NCBI GenBank assembly: GCA_963711595.1
Contig: CAVQER010000001.1
Location: forward strand, 310,001-374,000
DNA: 64,000 nt
Direction of reading: 5' to 3'
From: JAUSIF01 sp963711595
GTDB taxonomy: Bacteria; Pseudomonadota; Alphaproteobacteria; Rhizobiales; Xanthobacteraceae
Numbering within the stretch: the first letter of the stretch is position 1; the number at the start of each line of letters is the position of its first letter. The notes under the pieces are model-generated. The model did not search any database and was not told the origin of the DNA. It was given only the letters and a program-made list of their open reading frames with translations. This document shows positions 53,217-60,408 of the stretch, piece after piece. A program made the position numbers and the translations under genes.

Positions 53217-54034
53217 TGCGCCTTTCCGAGCTGATCAAGTTGATGTCGCGCATACGTCACCCAGCGATCGTCGGGTGAGGCGACCTGCAGCAGACGCTGC
53301 CAGTTGAGCCGCGCCTCTTCGCGTTTTTCCAACTGCAAAGCCGCGAGGCCGAGAAAGAAGAGCGCCTTCGGGTTGTTCGCGTTGAGTCCGACCGCTCGGT
53401 CGAATGCGGCACGGGCCTCAGGCGTTACAATTCCGCTGGTCGCGGCGACCAAAGTTTCGCCAAGGGTCGCCTCGCGTTCTGCGGTTGGGCCGAGCAGACG
53501 GAGGGCGTTCTGCTGCGCCTTCAGCGCATCCTCGTTGCGACCGACGCTGAGATAATACGGCACCAGCACTTCCCAACCGCGACCATCGTCCGGATTCTTG
53601 TCGAGCGTGCCTTCGATCGAGCGAACGATGGCGGCAAGCTCCACGCCCTTGCGGGATCGCTCGTCGATCCGACTCTCCCGAAATTCCGGCGATCCTAGAG
53701 CACCGTAAAGGATGAGCGCGAGCATCGGGATGCCGGCGAGAGACAATATCGCTGCGCTACGCCTGCGACCGTTGGCACCGGCCGCAGCCGTCGGATCGCG
53801 GGCCGCGTCCGCCGCGAGGAGTTTTCGCGACACCTCTATTCGCGCAGCTTCGGCCTCGGTTTCCGCGAGCACGCCGCGCTCACGATCGCGTTCGATCTCG
53901 GCCAGTTGATCGCGATAGACGGCGAGCTCCGCCTCCCGCGCGGACGAGGCGACTTTGCGCCCGCGCGAAAGTGGCCACAGCACCGCGAGCACCGCGGCGC
54001 CGGTCATTGCCGCCATGATCATCCAGAACAGCAT
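53213..54034 (-). CDS. ccmI: cytochrome c maturation protein CcmI (CycH)
   Basis: 273 residues from the ATG at 54034 (MLFWMIMAAMTGAAVLAVLW); upstream codons in the frame are not conserved. Two membrane spans (residues 2-20 and about 92-112) enclose a cytoplasmic coiled coil (EAELAVYRDQLAEIERDRER) of the CcmI type. The C-terminal half is periplasmic and made of TPR repeats (YYLSVGRNEDALKAQQNALR, FFLGLAALQLEKREEARLNW) that hold apocytochrome c. First gene of ccmIEFH. A strong hairpin upstream isolates it from the lipoprotein gene. Confidence 0.92.
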   Translation of the reverse strand: MLFWMIMAAMTGAAVLAVLWPLSRGRKVASSAREAELAVYRDQLAEIERDRERGVLAETEAEAARIEVSRKLLAADAARDPTAAAGANGRRRSAAILSLAGIPMLALILYGALGSPEFRESRIDERSRKGVELAAIVRSIEGTLDKNPDDGRGWEVLVPYYLSVGRNEDALKAQQNALRLLGPTAEREATLGETLVAATSGIVTPEARAAFDRAVGLNANNPKALFFLGLAALQLEKREEARLNWQRLLQVASPDDRWVTYARHQLDQLGKAQ

Positions 54035-54118
54035 CGGGTCTCCGGCGACAGTCCTAGTCGCTACGGGCCGTCGCCGCAAAGCAGCGGGTTGTCGCGTTAC
54101 GCGGGCCTGAAAATGCGA

Positions 54119-54150
54119 AGCGCCCCGCCTCCTTGCGGAGGCGGGGCGCT
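54119..54150 (-). terminator. strong hairpin between lipoprotein gene and ccmI
   Basis: A 14-bp perfect stem (54119-54132 with 54137-54150) with a 4-nt loop TTGC, followed on the minus strand by a short T run (CATTTT). A second, less perfect palindrome pair of REP type lies at about 54155-54265 on the lipoprotein side. Confidence 0.7.
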
Positions 54151-54275
54151 ATTCCGTCGTCCCGGACGAGCGCCGCAAAGGCGCGAAATCCGGGACCGCT
54201 ATCGGTCGGCACGATCCCCGCTCGCGCCCGCCCGCATTCGCGGTCGGGCTTGGCCGGGATGACGACCTTCGGTCG

Positions 54276-54746
54276 TCAACTGATCCTGGTCCAGGTCCCG
54301 TCCGGGTTACGGCAGGCGACCCCGCGAGCAACCTCGGGGCGGCCCTGAACGTAGATGGTGTGACTGTAGTCGCGGCAACGTTGATAGGATCCGCGCGCGT
54401 GATAAGGACCGGGCACGATCGTGCCGCGTGCACCGCGCTGGCCTTCCCAGCTCACCGGCGCCCCGGGTCCGCCGAACTCGAGCGCCTGCATTTCGGCAGC
54501 ATAAGCGCGGCGGCGGTCTTCCTCGTCGAGCGCGTTGCCGATGATGCCGCCAACCAGGCCACCGATGATCGCGCCGGCGACCACACTGCGGCCGCTGCCG
54601 CCTGTAAGGGCTCCGATCGCGCCACCCGCGAGTGCGCCGCCCACGACGCCTGCACCGGTCTTTTCTCCCGGGTCACCCGCGCAACTGGCGAGCATCAGGC
54701 CGGCAAGCCCGACGGCTACCGTATTGCGCGCTATCCTCGGCTGCAT
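54276..54746 (-). CDS. glycine-zipper outer-membrane lipoprotein (17 kDa antigen-like)
   Basis: 156 residues from the ATG at 54746. The lipobox LMLASCAG places the lipidated Cys near residue 22. A glycine-zipper stretch follows: GAGVVGGALAGGAIGALTGG and VVAGAIIGGLVGGIIG, two runs of G-x3-G that insert in membranes. The C-terminal 60 residues hold a small conserved domain with two Cys (YQRCRDYSHTIYVQGRPE, VACRNPDGTW), matching the surface-antigen proteins that carry a D-P-x-x-x-R-C-R-E-F/Y pattern. It sits between the feuPQ pair and the ccm operon, separated by terminator-like hairpins, so it is transcribed separately or with feuPQ. Confidence 0.8.
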   Translation of the reverse strand: MQPRIARNTVAVGLAGLMLASCAGDPGEKTGAGVVGGALAGGAIGALTGGSGRSVVAGAIIGGLVGGIIGNALDEEDRRRAYAAEMQALEFGGPGAPVSWEGQRGARGTIVPGPYHARGSYQRCRDYSHTIYVQGRPEVARGVACRNPDGTWTRIS

Positions 54747-54856
54747 TGAATCCCCCGCGAGTGAGCTGTTCTCAATTAAAGCACAACCGGCACTACGCAG
54801 AAACATGCCGGCCGGTTCCAACAAGAAGGCAAATGAGGCGGAAGTGGGTTGCGGGA

Positions 54857-56233
54857 CTAGACCTCCGCTGCCGGCAGAACGAGCTCGGCACGCAGCCCTC
54901 CGAGGCGCGCCTCGCTCAGCTCGAGTCTGCCTTCATAGAGATGTGCCAAGTCGGAGACGATGGAAATCCCGAGTCCGGAACCCGGTTTGCTTTCGTCGAG
55001 GCGGCGCCCGCGCTGGGTGAGAACTTCGGTCCGCGCCTCCTGGGGCAGGCCTGGGCCGTCGTCGTCCACGGCAATCCGGAAAAAGCTGCGGCCTCCCTTG
55101 CCGACCTCCTCAGCCGACACCAACACCTCGACGTGCGTCTTCGCCCACTTCCCCGCATTGTCGACGAGGTTGCCGACCATCTCCTGGAGATCCTGTTGCT
55201 CGCCGTAGAACTTCACATCGTTGGCGAAGCTGGTCGTGAACCTCAGCGGCCGCTCGCGGTGAATTTTTTCCATGGTGCGCAGCACGGCCTCGACCACGGG
55301 TTTGACGGGGACCACCGTACCCGGAACAGCCACCCGTGCCGCGATGCGCGCCCGCTCCAGGTGATGCTGAACCTGGTCGCGCATGACGCCCACCTGTTCG
55401 CGTACTTTGTCCGCGACAGCATCCGCGCGACCGCTCGTTTCATTCAGCAAGACGGAAAGCGGCGTTTTCAATGCATGCGCAAGGTTGCCGACATGGGTGC
55501 GCGCGCGGACAACAATGTCGCGGTTGGTGTCGATGAGTGCATTGACCTCGCGCGCCAGCGGGGCGACTTCTTCGGGAAATTCGCCAACGAGCCGCTCGGC
55601 GCGCCCGGTTCGGATCGCCTGCAACGCGTGCGAAATGCGCGAGAGTGGTCGTAGCCCGAAGCGAACCTGAAACCACGCGGTCGCAATGAAGACGATCCCG
55701 AGGGCCGCGAGTGTCAGCACCAGCGCGTAGTTGAAGTCCCCAACCTCCTCGTCGATTTCGGTGGCGTCGCCGGCGACCGTCACGACGTATTGGCCGTCAT
55801 CTCCGAGATCGATCAGGTTCTCGATCACACGTAAACGCCGGTTGTCGGGCCCGAACAGATAGCCTTCGCGGAACCCGTCAGGGCGGATCGGAATGCGCTG
55901 CTCGTCGAGACTTGGCAGCCCCGGCTCTGGCAATGACGGGGAGCGCTTGGTTTCGGTCTGCTGGCCGAACAGCCGCTCGATCTGCCAATACCATCCGGAC
56001 TTTGGGGCCTCGAACAATGGCTCGCCGGTCGCGGGATCCGGAATGGTTCCGGGCGGCGCGGTCGCGACGTCGACGACGATGGCCTTGAGATAGATGTTGA
56101 GCTGCCGGTCGAAGGAACGCTCGACGGCCGTCCGATAGAGCGAGGAGAGCGCGATCCCGGCGACGGCGAGCACGATTACCGTGACCGCGACGGCTGTAAG
56201 AAACAGCCGCCGGGCGAGCGAGCTAGCGCGCAT
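54857..56233 (-). CDS. feuQ: FeuQ-like sensor histidine kinase
   Basis: 458 residues; its ATG lies inside the last codons of feuP (11-bp overlap). Two membrane spans (about 10-30 and 170-190) flank a periplasmic sensor of about 140 residues (SFDRQLNIYLKAIVVDVATA). The phospho-His is in THVGNLAHALKTPLSVLLNE, and the ATPase motifs are NLVDNAGKWA, VDDDGPGLP and GSGLGISIVSDLAHLYEG. The name rests on the H box, the PhoQ-like sensor and the order feuP-feuQ-ccmIEFH-degP known in rhizobia, where FeuPQ was linked to iron uptake or to osmotic and cyclic glucan control. The ligand is not deducible. Confidence 0.85.
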   Translation of the reverse strand: MRASSLARRLFLTAVAVTVIVLAVAGIALSSLYRTAVERSFDRQLNIYLKAIVVDVATAPPGTIPDPATGEPLFEAPKSGWYWQIERLFGQQTETKRSPSLPEPGLPSLDEQRIPIRPDGFREGYLFGPDNRRLRVIENLIDLGDDGQYVVTVAGDATEIDEEVGDFNYALVLTLAALGIVFIATAWFQVRFGLRPLSRISHALQAIRTGRAERLVGEFPEEVAPLAREVNALIDTNRDIVVRARTHVGNLAHALKTPLSVLLNETSGRADAVADKVREQVGVMRDQVQHHLERARIAARVAVPGTVVPVKPVVEAVLRTMEKIHRERPLRFTTSFANDVKFYGEQQDLQEMVGNLVDNAGKWAKTHVEVLVSAEEVGKGGRSFFRIAVDDDGPGLPQEARTEVLTQRGRRLDESKPGSGLGISIVSDLAHLYEGRLELSEARLGGLRAELVLPAAEV

Positions 56234-56894
56234 CGGTCGGAGGATTGAGGCGATAGCCGAGACCGCGGATGGTTTCGATCACGTCGATCCCGAGCTTCTT
56301 GCGCAAGCGGCCGACGAATACTTCGATCGTATTGGAATCGCGGTCGAAGTCCTGGTCGTAGAGATGTTCGACGAGTTCGGTGCGCGATACGACACGGCCG
56401 TTGTGATGCATGAGGTAGGCGAGCAACCGGTACTCGTGCGAGGTGAGCCGGATCGGGTTTCCGCTCACGGTTACTCGGCTCGTTCGCGTATCGAGACGCA
56501 CGGGCCCGGAGACGAGCTCGCTTGTTGCGTGGCCGGCGGCGCGGCGAAGCAGCGCGCGAATGCGCGCGAGCACCTCTTCCATGTGAAAGGGCTTCGCGAC
56601 GTAGTCATCAGCGCCGGCGTCGAAACCCTGCACTTTCTCCGACCAGCGATCGCGCGCGGTGAGGATCAGGACCGGTGTGTCCTTGCCTGAGCGGCGCCAC
56701 GACTCCAGCACGGAGATGCCGTCCATCTTCGGCAGGCCGAGATCCAGCACGATCGCGTCGTACGGCTCGCTCCCGCCGAGAAAGTGCCCCTCCTCCCCGT
56801 CGAACGCCTTGTCGACGGCATAGCCTGCATCGGCCAGCGCCGTGCAAATCTGACGGTTGAGGTCGGGGTCGTCTTCGACAACGAGGAGACGCAT
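56223..56894 (-). CDS. feuP: FeuP-like response regulator
   Basis: 223 residues. The receiver starts MRLLVVEDDPDLNRQICTAL, with phospho-Asp in YDAIVLDLGLPKMDG (near residue 51) and Lys in DYVAKPFHMEEVLARI. The OmpR-type DNA-binding wing has IRLTSHEYRLLAYLMHHNGR, DSNTIEVFVGRLRKKLG and TIRGLGYRL. It pairs with the overlapping kinase gene. About 118 bp upstream begins the divergent HHH gene, so the promoter region is shared. Confidence 0.88.
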   Translation of the reverse strand: MRLLVVEDDPDLNRQICTALADAGYAVDKAFDGEEGHFLGGSEPYDAIVLDLGLPKMDGISVLESWRRSGKDTPVLILTARDRWSEKVQGFDAGADDYVAKPFHMEEVLARIRALLRRAAGHATSELVSGPVRLDTRTSRVTVSGNPIRLTSHEYRLLAYLMHHNGRVVSRTELVEHLYDQDFDRDSNTIEVFVGRLRKKLGIDVIETIRGLGYRLNPPTDAR

Positions 56895-57011
56895 GGGCGG
56901 CCCGGATGCAGTTCGAGTCGGGCCGGATTTTGGCAGTTCGGGGGGTGCCTGTCAGCCGAATGGAACCGGCGGCTGGCTGAGGCCGTTTTGCCAGGAACAG
57001 GGAATAAGGCG

Positions 57012-57377
57012 ATGAATCGGAAGCAAGATCGTATCAAACCGGAACGCAATAAGGTGGACGAGGCCTCGGCCGAGTCGTTCCCAGCGAGCGACCCGCCGTC
57101 GCATATGGGTTCGACCGCGGTTGCCGGCGCCCCCAAAGAACATCGAACGGGAAAGAACGAGAGAGAGCCCGTCGTCGTGCAGGAGCGCCGCACGGTCGAC
57201 CTCAACACGGCAAGGCCCGATGTAATCGGCAGCCTACCCGTCCTCAATCCCGCGTTGACGCAAACCCTCGTTGCCAACCGACCATTCGAAAAATGGGAAG
57301 ACATCAGTCGCCTGCCGGGATTCGATCAGGCAAAAATCGACGAACTGAAGAAGTGCGGCGCCGAGATTCGAAGCTAG
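57012..57377 (+). CDS. helix-hairpin-helix (ComEA-like) small protein
   Basis: 121 residues from the ATG at 57012 (AAGG close upstream); the frame is open before this but without similarity. The N-terminus has the motif DEASAESFPASDPPSH, which recurs in small alphaproteobacterial proteins of unknown role. The C-terminal 65 residues carry a helix-hairpin-helix: VDLNTARPDVIGSLPVLNPA, then LVANRPFEKWEDISRLPGFD, the ComEA-like pattern. No signal peptide is present, so it is cytoplasmic and may bind DNA. Function is not known. Confidence 0.65.
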   Translation: MNRKQDRIKPERNKVDEASAESFPASDPPSHMGSTAVAGAPKEHRTGKNEREPVVVQERRTVDLNTARPDVIGSLPVLNPALTQTLVANRPFEKWEDISRLPGFDQAKIDELKKCGAEIRS

Positions 57378-57406
57378 TGGTTTCGTTCCTCGTCGAGCGC
57401 ACCGGA

Positions 57407-57637
57407 TCATCGACCTTTGGCAGCACATGCGCGCGCCTGATCACGCAGGCTGAGCGCCTCGGAGACAGCCAGCTCGATTGCGCTTCCCGCGGGCAGCGCC
57501 CGCAACTCCGCAGCGAGACGTTTCTGATAGTCCAAGCTCCAGGGAGCCGTGACTGGGCAGACCGCGACGGTGACTTGCCCTGGTTCTTCGATCGGCTGGC
57601 AGACAACAAACAGCAATCCGAAACAGACGAGTTTCAT
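57407..57637 (-). CDS. small exported protein, possibly of the lysis region
   Basis: 76 residues from the ATG at 57637 (GAGGAAA upstream). A short hydrophobic N-terminus (MKLVCFGLLFVVCQP) may be a signal peptide. The rest (DYQKRLAAELRALPAGSAIE, SLRDQARACAAKGR) recalls the small R-x-x-x-E-L-x-x-L-P-x-x-S-A proteins of phage lysis regions, which is only an impression. It is convergent with the HHH gene and 230 bp downstream of the lysis-linked hydrolase. Confidence 0.5.
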   Translation of the reverse strand: MKLVCFGLLFVVCQPIEEPGQVTVAVCPVTAPWSLDYQKRLAAELRALPAGSAIELAVSEALSLRDQARACAAKGR

Positions 57638-57672
57638 GCGGGTTTCCTCGCCGATACTTTTTCTCACTCGTC

Positions 57673-57862
57673 ATCACCGGGCCACGCTGGCCCGCGAGCG
57701 TGGAGCGCGAGCGGCAAGCCGGCGTGAGTCCCGGTGATCCACGCCTTGTGCCCGCCAAAGTCTGAAGGCGTGGATGGCACCCGAAGTCGGCTGTTGCCGA
57801 CTTCGGGCAATGTTGAATTTGCAAGCCGGGTCCAACCGGCTTGCTGACAAGCCCGGCCATGA
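57673..57862. repeat. cluster of inverted repeats (REP-like)
   Basis: Within 172 bp there are five inverted repeats in a row: ATCACCGGG/CCCGGTGAT (57673-57738) enclosing CCACGCT/AGCGTGG; ATCCACGCCTT/AAGGCGTGGAT (57737-57775); CCCGAAGTCGGC/GCCGACTTCGGG (57780-57807, 4-nt loop); and GCAAGCCGG/CCGGCTTGC (57821-57844). The end, ACAAGCCCGGCCATGAC, matches the element near 16000 with one change. No gene is seen here. The elements follow the stop of the hydrolase gene and could end its transcript. Confidence 0.7.
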
Positions 57863-57866
57863 CAAA

Positions 57867-58409
57867 CTATGGGAGCAGCTTCCGCACTTCGGACAGGACC
57901 CGGTCGTGCAGCGCCGGCGCATCGTCCATGACCTTGTGCCCAAACGGCACGCGCTCGTTGATGCATTCGCCGGAAAATCCTTCTGTGGGCGAAAAGCGTC
58001 CGCGCCCGAGAAAGTCGCCGAACTCCTGCTGATAGAAACAGATCGCGCGCCGCACGTTGTGCGGCATGGGCGGGCAAGCGAAACGGGTCGGATCGAATCC
58101 GATCAGCAGGTCGATGGAAAGATTCTCGTCGAGAAGTCGGCAAGCAATCTTCGCGGCCGCGTCGGCACCCATGGAGTGCCCCAGCAAGACCAGCTTGCTG
58201 CCGGCGCGCGCCGCCGCGGCTGCCTGCCGCGCCAGGTTGGCCACGTTGGTATGCGGAACGAGCACGCCTTCCACGTGCGTTGTCGCTTCGACGCCGATCG
58301 CGCGCAGCTTCTCGCGCAGGACATCGAACCCGAGCGAATAGCCGAGGCCGTACGGAAGCGGGCCGCCGATCAACCCGTAGATAAGGAAAGCGCGGACTTG
58401 GGTGCTCAT
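57867..58409 (-). CDS. alpha/beta hydrolase coupled to lysis genes
   Basis: 180 residues. Its ATG overlaps the previous stop as ATGA. The fold is short: AFLIYGLIGGPLPYGLGYSL at the start, the nucleophile elbow LVLLGHSMGADAAAKIA near residue 76, an aspartate in LLIGFDPTRF and a late His in VPFGHKVMDDAPALHD. No signal peptide is visible. The group is found in rhizobial genomes as a lipase-like protein of unknown substrate. Direct coupling to the Rz-like and holin-like genes suggests a lysis role, by place alone. Confidence 0.75.
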   Translation of the reverse strand: MSTQVRAFLIYGLIGGPLPYGLGYSLGFDVLREKLRAIGVEATTHVEGVLVPHTNVANLARQAAAAARAGSKLVLLGHSMGADAAAKIACRLLDENLSIDLLIGFDPTRFACPPMPHNVRRAICFYQQEFGDFLGRGRFSPTEGFSGECINERVPFGHKVMDDAPALHDRVLSEVRKLLP

Positions 58410-58633
58410 GCGCTTCCCTCTTCTAGCCGTTTGTCCATTTCCACGCGCCCCGGAGGTTTGTTGGCGATTTGCCGCATCTCTTCGCCGCGTTTAGCGGTGG
58501 CACGCGCATGCGCTGCATCGCTCGCCGCACGCCCGCGTGCCTCCCCTGCGGCGATCAGCTTCCATTCGCGGAGCGCCGCAACCGCCTCGGCGAAAAGCTT
58601 TGCTACGCTCCCGATCAGGGCGATCCAATTCAT
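58406..58633 (-). CDS. small Rz/spanin-like protein
   Basis: 75 residues from the ATG at 58633, which overlaps the stop of the holin-like gene as ATGA. One N-terminal hydrophobic stretch (MNWIALIGSVAKLFAEAVAA) is followed by a charged helix rich in Arg, Ala and Glu (AGEARGRAASDAAHARATAK). This membrane-plus-coiled-coil shape, with its place after holin and endolysin, resembles inner-membrane spanins (Rz). A lipoprotein partner (Rz1) is not seen. The assignment is from shape and place. Confidence 0.55.
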   Translation of the reverse strand: MNWIALIGSVAKLFAEAVAALREWKLIAAGEARGRAASDAAHARATAKRGEEMRQIANKPPGRVEMDKRLEEGSA

Positions 58634-58809
58634 TCGGCTGTGCCCACCGACGTGCTGGTGAGAAATCGAAGTACCGCCGCAGCGACACCGATGACGGTGA
58701 ACGCGACGCCGGCCTGTTCCGGCGGCACGACGGTCGCCCAATCGAAGGTTTGCAGAACGCCGACCGCGGCGACGGCGAGCGAGAATAAGAGTGTGCGATA
58801 GCCTTTCAT
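58630..58809 (-). CDS. holin-like membrane protein (59 aa)
   Basis: 59 residues from ATG 58809, preceded by GGAG. Two hydrophobic spans, YRTLLFSLAVAAVGVLQTF and GVAFTVIGVAAAVLRFLTS, are joined by a short polar turn (DWATVVPPEQ). This is the shape of small class II holins, which let the endolysin through the membrane. It lies 52 bp after the endolysin stop and overlaps the Rz-like gene as ATGA. It is too short for most gene callers. Order endolysin-holin-Rz-like supports the call. Confidence 0.65.
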   Translation of the reverse strand: MKGYRTLLFSLAVAAVGVLQTFDWATVVPPEQAGVAFTVIGVAAAVLRFLTSTSVGTAE

Positions 58810-58861
58810 GTGTTCTCCTTGAAGTTGGCAGACGGGGAATTTCCAGCCCGACGCGGGCGGC

Positions 58862-59695
58862 TCAGGCCGGCAACTTGACGTAACGGGCAGCCACCCAGCC
58901 GACGCGGGCGACGCCCTTGTTGCGGCACCAGATCCGCAGCCAGCGGGTCGTGCCGTTCATGGCCTCACCGACAACGGCGATACGCGTGCCCTTCGGCAGC
59001 ACCGCTGCGATCTTGCTCGCGGCGCTCGATCCGACGCGCAGGTTGAGGCCGAGATCGCCGACCGAGTTGAGCACAACCCCTTCCGGAGCTGCGGGGACGT
59101 CCTGCTCGGACTTCGGCGCAGGCTGATCGAAGATCGGAATTGCCGGCGGGTGCTCGCCGGCTTGCCCCATGTATTGGCGCACGAGCTCGATGAACTCCGA
59201 TTTCTCGATGTCCTTGCCCGGGCAGTCGTGGTCGGTGCGCGTATCCTCCTTGTGCAGTCGGATCGTCTCCGGGTTCAGTCCCAACTTCATGTGCAGCTCG
59301 CCGAACACCGCGACGCAATTCATCTTCGCCTTGAAGCCGTCGCCGCGGTCATCGTCCTCCCGTGCGTAGTCGCCGACGAGCTCGATGCCGAGTGCCGTGC
59401 CATTCCACGACGGCGTGTGCACGCCGGGGGTCGTGAAGGGCGTAAAAAGCCAGATCTTGTCGTGCGCCACGAACGCATGCGGCCCTGCGGACCATCCCAT
59501 CTGGTCGCGGTAGTACGCTTCCAGATTCCTGATCCGCTTCTCGGCTGGATAGGCTTTCCATTGTTCGAGCGTCGGCGCTGCCGTGTTGTGCAGGGTCATG
59601 AAACTCGGACGCCACGTCGTGAATTGCAGAGTCGCGACGTGTGCCCGGAACTGCGGCACGTCCATTCCACGCCCGTCTATCCTCTTCCAAGTCAT
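58862..59695 (-). CDS. N-acetylmuramoyl-L-alanine amidase endolysin with SH3 domain
   Basis: 277 residues. Residues 20-175 form an Amidase_2/PGRP domain: the first zinc His in SFMTLHNTAAPTLEQW, the family segment AYYRDQMGWSAGPHAFVAHD, and the last ligands in RLHKEDTRTDHDCPGKDIEK, with His and Cys of H-D-C-P-G. It cleaves the amide bond between muramic acid and L-Ala in peptidoglycan. A Pro-rich linker (EHPPAIPIFDQPAPKSEQD) leads to an SH3-like cell-wall-binding domain (LGLNLRVGSSAASKIAAVLP, GWVAARYVKL). There is no signal peptide, so it needs a holin, which the next gene may provide. Confidence 0.87.
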   Translation of the reverse strand: MTWKRIDGRGMDVPQFRAHVATLQFTTWRPSFMTLHNTAAPTLEQWKAYPAEKRIRNLEAYYRDQMGWSAGPHAFVAHDKIWLFTPFTTPGVHTPSWNGTALGIELVGDYAREDDDRGDGFKAKMNCVAVFGELHMKLGLNPETIRLHKEDTRTDHDCPGKDIEKSEFIELVRQYMGQAGEHPPAIPIFDQPAPKSEQDVPAAPEGVVLNSVGDLGLNLRVGSSAASKIAAVLPKGTRIAVVGEAMNGTTRWLRIWCRNKGVARVGWVAARYVKLPA

Positions 59696-59799
59696 GGGTG
59701 CTCCCCCGCGTCTGTCGCGGAAAATTTGGGGACTGGCGGTTATCGGATTGCGTTCGACTCGACCGACCGAAATGGGCGGGACGTGTCAGTTCACGACGA

Positions 59800-60408
59800 T
59801 CAGCATGCGCACTGCTGAAACTCGAACTCGTTGATGAAAAAGTGTCGGAGATTCCCCGACGCGCCGAGCATCCGGTAGAAACGGTAGCCACTGCTGTTCC
59901 CGGCAAGCGTGGTCATCGTGAGAACGCTGACGGTCTGATCGAAAATGAACGTAGGGCCAATGCCCGTCCAGGACGAACCATCGTCGGAGCCCTGCCATTG
60001 CCAAACCGAGTTACCCGAGCCGCCGCCTTGCAAGTGCGCCTTTGCCTCGGTGATCTTGATCTTGTTACCCGGGCGAAGGTCGAATTGGAGCTCATTGCCG
60101 GTGACTGCAGAACCGTCAGGACTGACAAAGCAGCCCGAAGAACTTGCCGTGTTGCCGTTCACCCACTCAGCCGGTGTACCGGACGACCACGCAAAACCGC
60201 TCGTCGTAACCGTGATGACGGCCGAACGGTCGCCGATCGCATAGGCGGGCGTGCAAGAGCAACCGGCCACCCGCACACCGAAGCACCCCGGGATCATCCC
60301 CGGCAAAAACGACGCCTTGCGGTTTGTGCGGTCGATTTCCTCCATGCTCGCTGCGCGGATGATTGCGGGCCTCGCGGGAGACCAAAGTGCCGGCGCGAGA
60401 TCGATCAT
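59800..60408 (-). CDS. tail-type protein with discoidin-like region
   Basis: 202 residues from the ATG at 60408, which overlaps the stop of the DUF2793 gene as ATGA. The N-terminus (DLAPALWSPARPAIIRAASM, SFLPGMIPG) is like the start of phage/GTA tail-end proteins. A cysteine-rich stretch (CFGVRVAGCSCTPAYAIGD) follows. The C-terminal half resembles a carbohydrate-binding jelly roll: WQWQGSDDGSSWTGIGPTF and YRFYRMLGASGNLRHFFINE. It may help surface attachment. This is inferred from place and from the W-x-G-S-D-D-G-S-x-W pattern. Confidence 0.6.
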   Translation of the reverse strand: MIDLAPALWSPARPAIIRAASMEEIDRTNRKASFLPGMIPGCFGVRVAGCSCTPAYAIGDRSAVITVTTSGFAWSSGTPAEWVNGNTASSSGCFVSPDGSAVTGNELQFDLRPGNKIKITEAKAHLQGGGSGNSVWQWQGSDDGSSWTGIGPTFIFDQTVSVLTMTTLAGNSSGYRFYRMLGASGNLRHFFINEFEFQQCAC

